Origin: Xanthobacteraceae bacterium
Lineage (GTDB): Bacteria > Pseudomonadota > Alphaproteobacteria > Rhizobiales > Xanthobacteraceae
Direction: 5' to 3'
Length of the DNA stretch: 7,359 nucleotides
Assembly: GCA_030037185.1 (NCBI GenBank)
Contig: JASHRR010000548.1
Coordinates: forward strand, 1-7,359
A program made the position numbers and the translations under genes. Shown piece by piece: positions 6,519 to 7,359 of this stretch; position 1 is the first letter of the stretch, and the number at the start of each line of letters is the position of its first letter. The notes beneath the pieces are model-generated. The model saw only the letters and a list, made by a program, of their open reading frames with translations. It was not told the DNA's origin and ran no database searches.

Positions 6519-6527
6519 GGTTTGTGG

Positions 6528-6556
6528 TTGACGCCTCCGAGGCCAGCTGATCTGAT
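6528..6556 (+). promoter_or_regulatory. Weak sigma-70-like promoter
   Basis: TTGACG (6528-6533, five of six consensus bases) is separated by 17 bases from TCTGAT (6551-6556, four of six). It would give the cytochrome gene a leader of about 320 bases that contains the alternative hairpins at 6655-6685. Such matches occur by chance, so this is only a candidate. Confidence 0.22.
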
Positions 6557-6654
6557 CTACTTTAACCGCCTGAACAAAACCTCGGCGGATGGTCGGAAAC
6601 GCTGCTGTCGGCTCGGACCGAAAGCTTTTGCCTGGAGTGCTTGCGTGCCGTGCG

Positions 6655-6685
6655 TTCTTGGCCAAAAGGACCAAGAATGTCTTGG
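6655..6685 (+). promoter_or_regulatory. Mutually exclusive hairpins in the presumed leader of the cytochrome gene
   Basis: TTCTTGG (6655-6661) can pair with CCAAGAA (6671-6677). The same middle arm CCAAGA (6671-6676) can instead pair with TCTTGG (6680-6685) across a 3-base loop. Each helix can be extended by two GC pairs past one bulge or mismatch. Three arms with one shared middle arm are the layout of an attenuator-like switch. No T-run or leader peptide rich in one amino acid is visible, so the role is speculative. Confidence 0.25.
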
Positions 6686-6883
6686 GCCGAAGATTTTGAT
6701 AGTGCAACAGAGTTAGGCTGCGGTTGAATAGCCCGTAAGGCGTCGGCCTCGAGCAGCGCTTCGCGACACCTCTCGCGAGCGCGCGGTTCAAGGGTGAGGA
6801 GGAAAGCCGCGAGACTTTCTCCACAAAGAGAAGGCTTCCAGAAAGACAATAAAGCATCGTCCACCGAAAAAGGGTTGGCCTCC

Positions 6884-7359
6884 ATGCGTAAGATCGGCTC
6901 CTTAGGTTTGACCATCGGCGCCAGTATCGTTGCGGTGAGCGCCGGTACCTTCGTGTTCCTCGCGTCTGCCAACGACAAGAGCGGCCAAGTGGCCGAAGAG
7001 GTGGCCAACGCAGGTGGCGCCCCCATCCCGGACCGTCCCGACTGGAACTGGGACGTGCGACCGATCCTGTCGCAGAACTGCTTCTCCTGTCACGGCCGGG
7101 CCACGCAGAAGGCGGGCCTGCGTCTTGACGTCCAGGAAGCGGCCTACGGGGCGATCCCGGAAGACAGGAACAAGCGCGCCATCGTGCCCGGCAACCTGCG
7201 TAAGAGCGAGCTCTACAAGCGCATCATCTCCACCGACCCCGACGACAAGATGCCGCCCAAGGAGGCGCACAAGACCCTGTCGGCCCGTGAGGTCGCGGTG
7301 ATCGAGCGCTGGATCGCGCAGGGCGCTCAATACAAACAGCACTGGGCCTACATCACGCC
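6884..7359 (+). CDS. Secreted planctomycete-type cytochrome c domain protein, N-terminal part (right edge truncated)
   Basis: The 158 visible codons start with a signal peptide (MRKIGSLGLTIGASIVAVSA, then GTFVFLASA, probable cleavage after Ala29). A PSCyt1 domain (PF07635) follows. VRPILSQNCFSCHG holds the haem-binding motif Cys66-Phe-Ser-Cys69-His70. KAGLRLD, AIVPGNLRKSELYKRI, DPDDKMPPK (Met123 as likely distal haem ligand) and REVAVIERWIAQGAQYKQHWAYI are family hallmarks. Such N-termini usually continue into DUF1549 and DUF1553 in proteins of about 700-1000 residues, often followed by a DUF1501 gene; neither can be seen here. The protein would act in the periplasm as a c-type haprotein of unknown substrate. 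The ATG fits the signal peptide; the ribosome binding site (AAAGGG, about 11 bases upstream) is weak. The frame is open to the window end. Confidence 0.88.
   Translation, partial: MRKIGSLGLTIGASIVAVSAGTFVFLASANDKSGQVAEEVANAGGAPIPDRPDWNWDVRPILSQNCFSCHGRATQKAGLRLDVQEAAYGAIPEDRNKRAIVPGNLRKSELYKRIISTDPDDKMPPKEAHKTLSAREVAVIERWIAQGAQYKQHWAYIT

Larger units (their letters stand above)
5938..6883. other. Long region without a convincing gene
   Basis: No frame on either strand gives a recognisable protein with a good start. The frame of the DUF983 gene continues past its stop with coding-like composition to about 6450, broken by stops near 6089, 6191 and 6370 (see findings). Further right are a bulged hairpin at 6488-6518, a weak promoter at 6528-6556 and overlapping hairpins at 6655-6685. 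It may be a decayed gene followed by the leader of the cytochrome gene. Confidence 0.45.

Noticed and set aside
6441..6857. Leftward open frame of 138 codons before the cytochrome gene
   Set aside because: No recognisable motif, Arg/Ser/Pro-rich composition and no plausible ribosome binding site; it looks like chance.
1..7359. CRISPR arrays, tRNA or rRNA genes, nod boxes and FixK boxes
   Set aside because: I looked for regularly spaced repeats, tRNA T-arm sequences and these rhizobial promoter motifs and found none that were convincing.

Overview
The window is GC-rich DNA with alphaproteobacterial character. Codon use, a divergent MocR-type regulator/DUF983 pair, a Sinorhizobium-like phosphonoacetate hydrolase and a plausible type III effector-like peptidase all point to Hyphomicrobiales, possibly an accessory or symbiosis-island region of a Bradyrhizobium- or Mesorhizobium-like rhizobium. 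The genus is an inference: no rRNA, tRNA or nod/nif gene is visible. Gene density is low. Only four complete genes are convincing, and long gaps hold apparently decayed or non-coding DNA, as is common in rhizobial islands.

Layout. The left edge holds the first codons of a leftward gene with a good ribosome binding site. About 85 bases upstream of it lies a direct repeat with one-helical-turn spacing. Bases 131-837 hold no convincing gene. A sigma-54-like -24/-12 element precedes phnA (838-2076, +), a phosphonoacetate hydrolase with all expected metal and nucleophile residues. From 2077 to 2660 there are only weak small ORFs and inverted repeats. A markedly AT-richer leftward gene (2661-3458, -) encodes a HExxH metallopeptidase resembling the M91 NleD/HopH1 effector family. 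Upstream of it, 3482-3964 contains a Gly/Pro/Gln-rich open frame that may be a detached N-terminal region or just chance.

A MocR-type regulator (3965-5341, -) is divergent from a small membrane zinc-ribbon DUF983 protein (5464-5937, +). Their shared 122-base intergenic region contains short dyads and is the natural place for autoregulation and target control. Bases 5938-6883 carry no convincing gene, but have a decayed-looking frame, a weak promoter and a set of mutually exclusive hairpins. At 6884 a secreted protein begins with a planctomycete-type cytochrome c domain; it runs off the right edge and is probably the N-terminus of a PSCyt1/DUF1549/DUF1553 protein.

The genes do not form one pathway. 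The best lead is the HExxH protein: an AT-rich, probably imported gene with two competing starts and a possible separated N-terminal region. The MocR/DUF983 pair is a tidy regulator-target unit whose ligand and output cannot be read from sequence. PhnA would let the cell split phosphonoacetate into acetate and phosphate independently of a C-P lyase, but no phosphonate transporter or phnW/phnY partner is visible.
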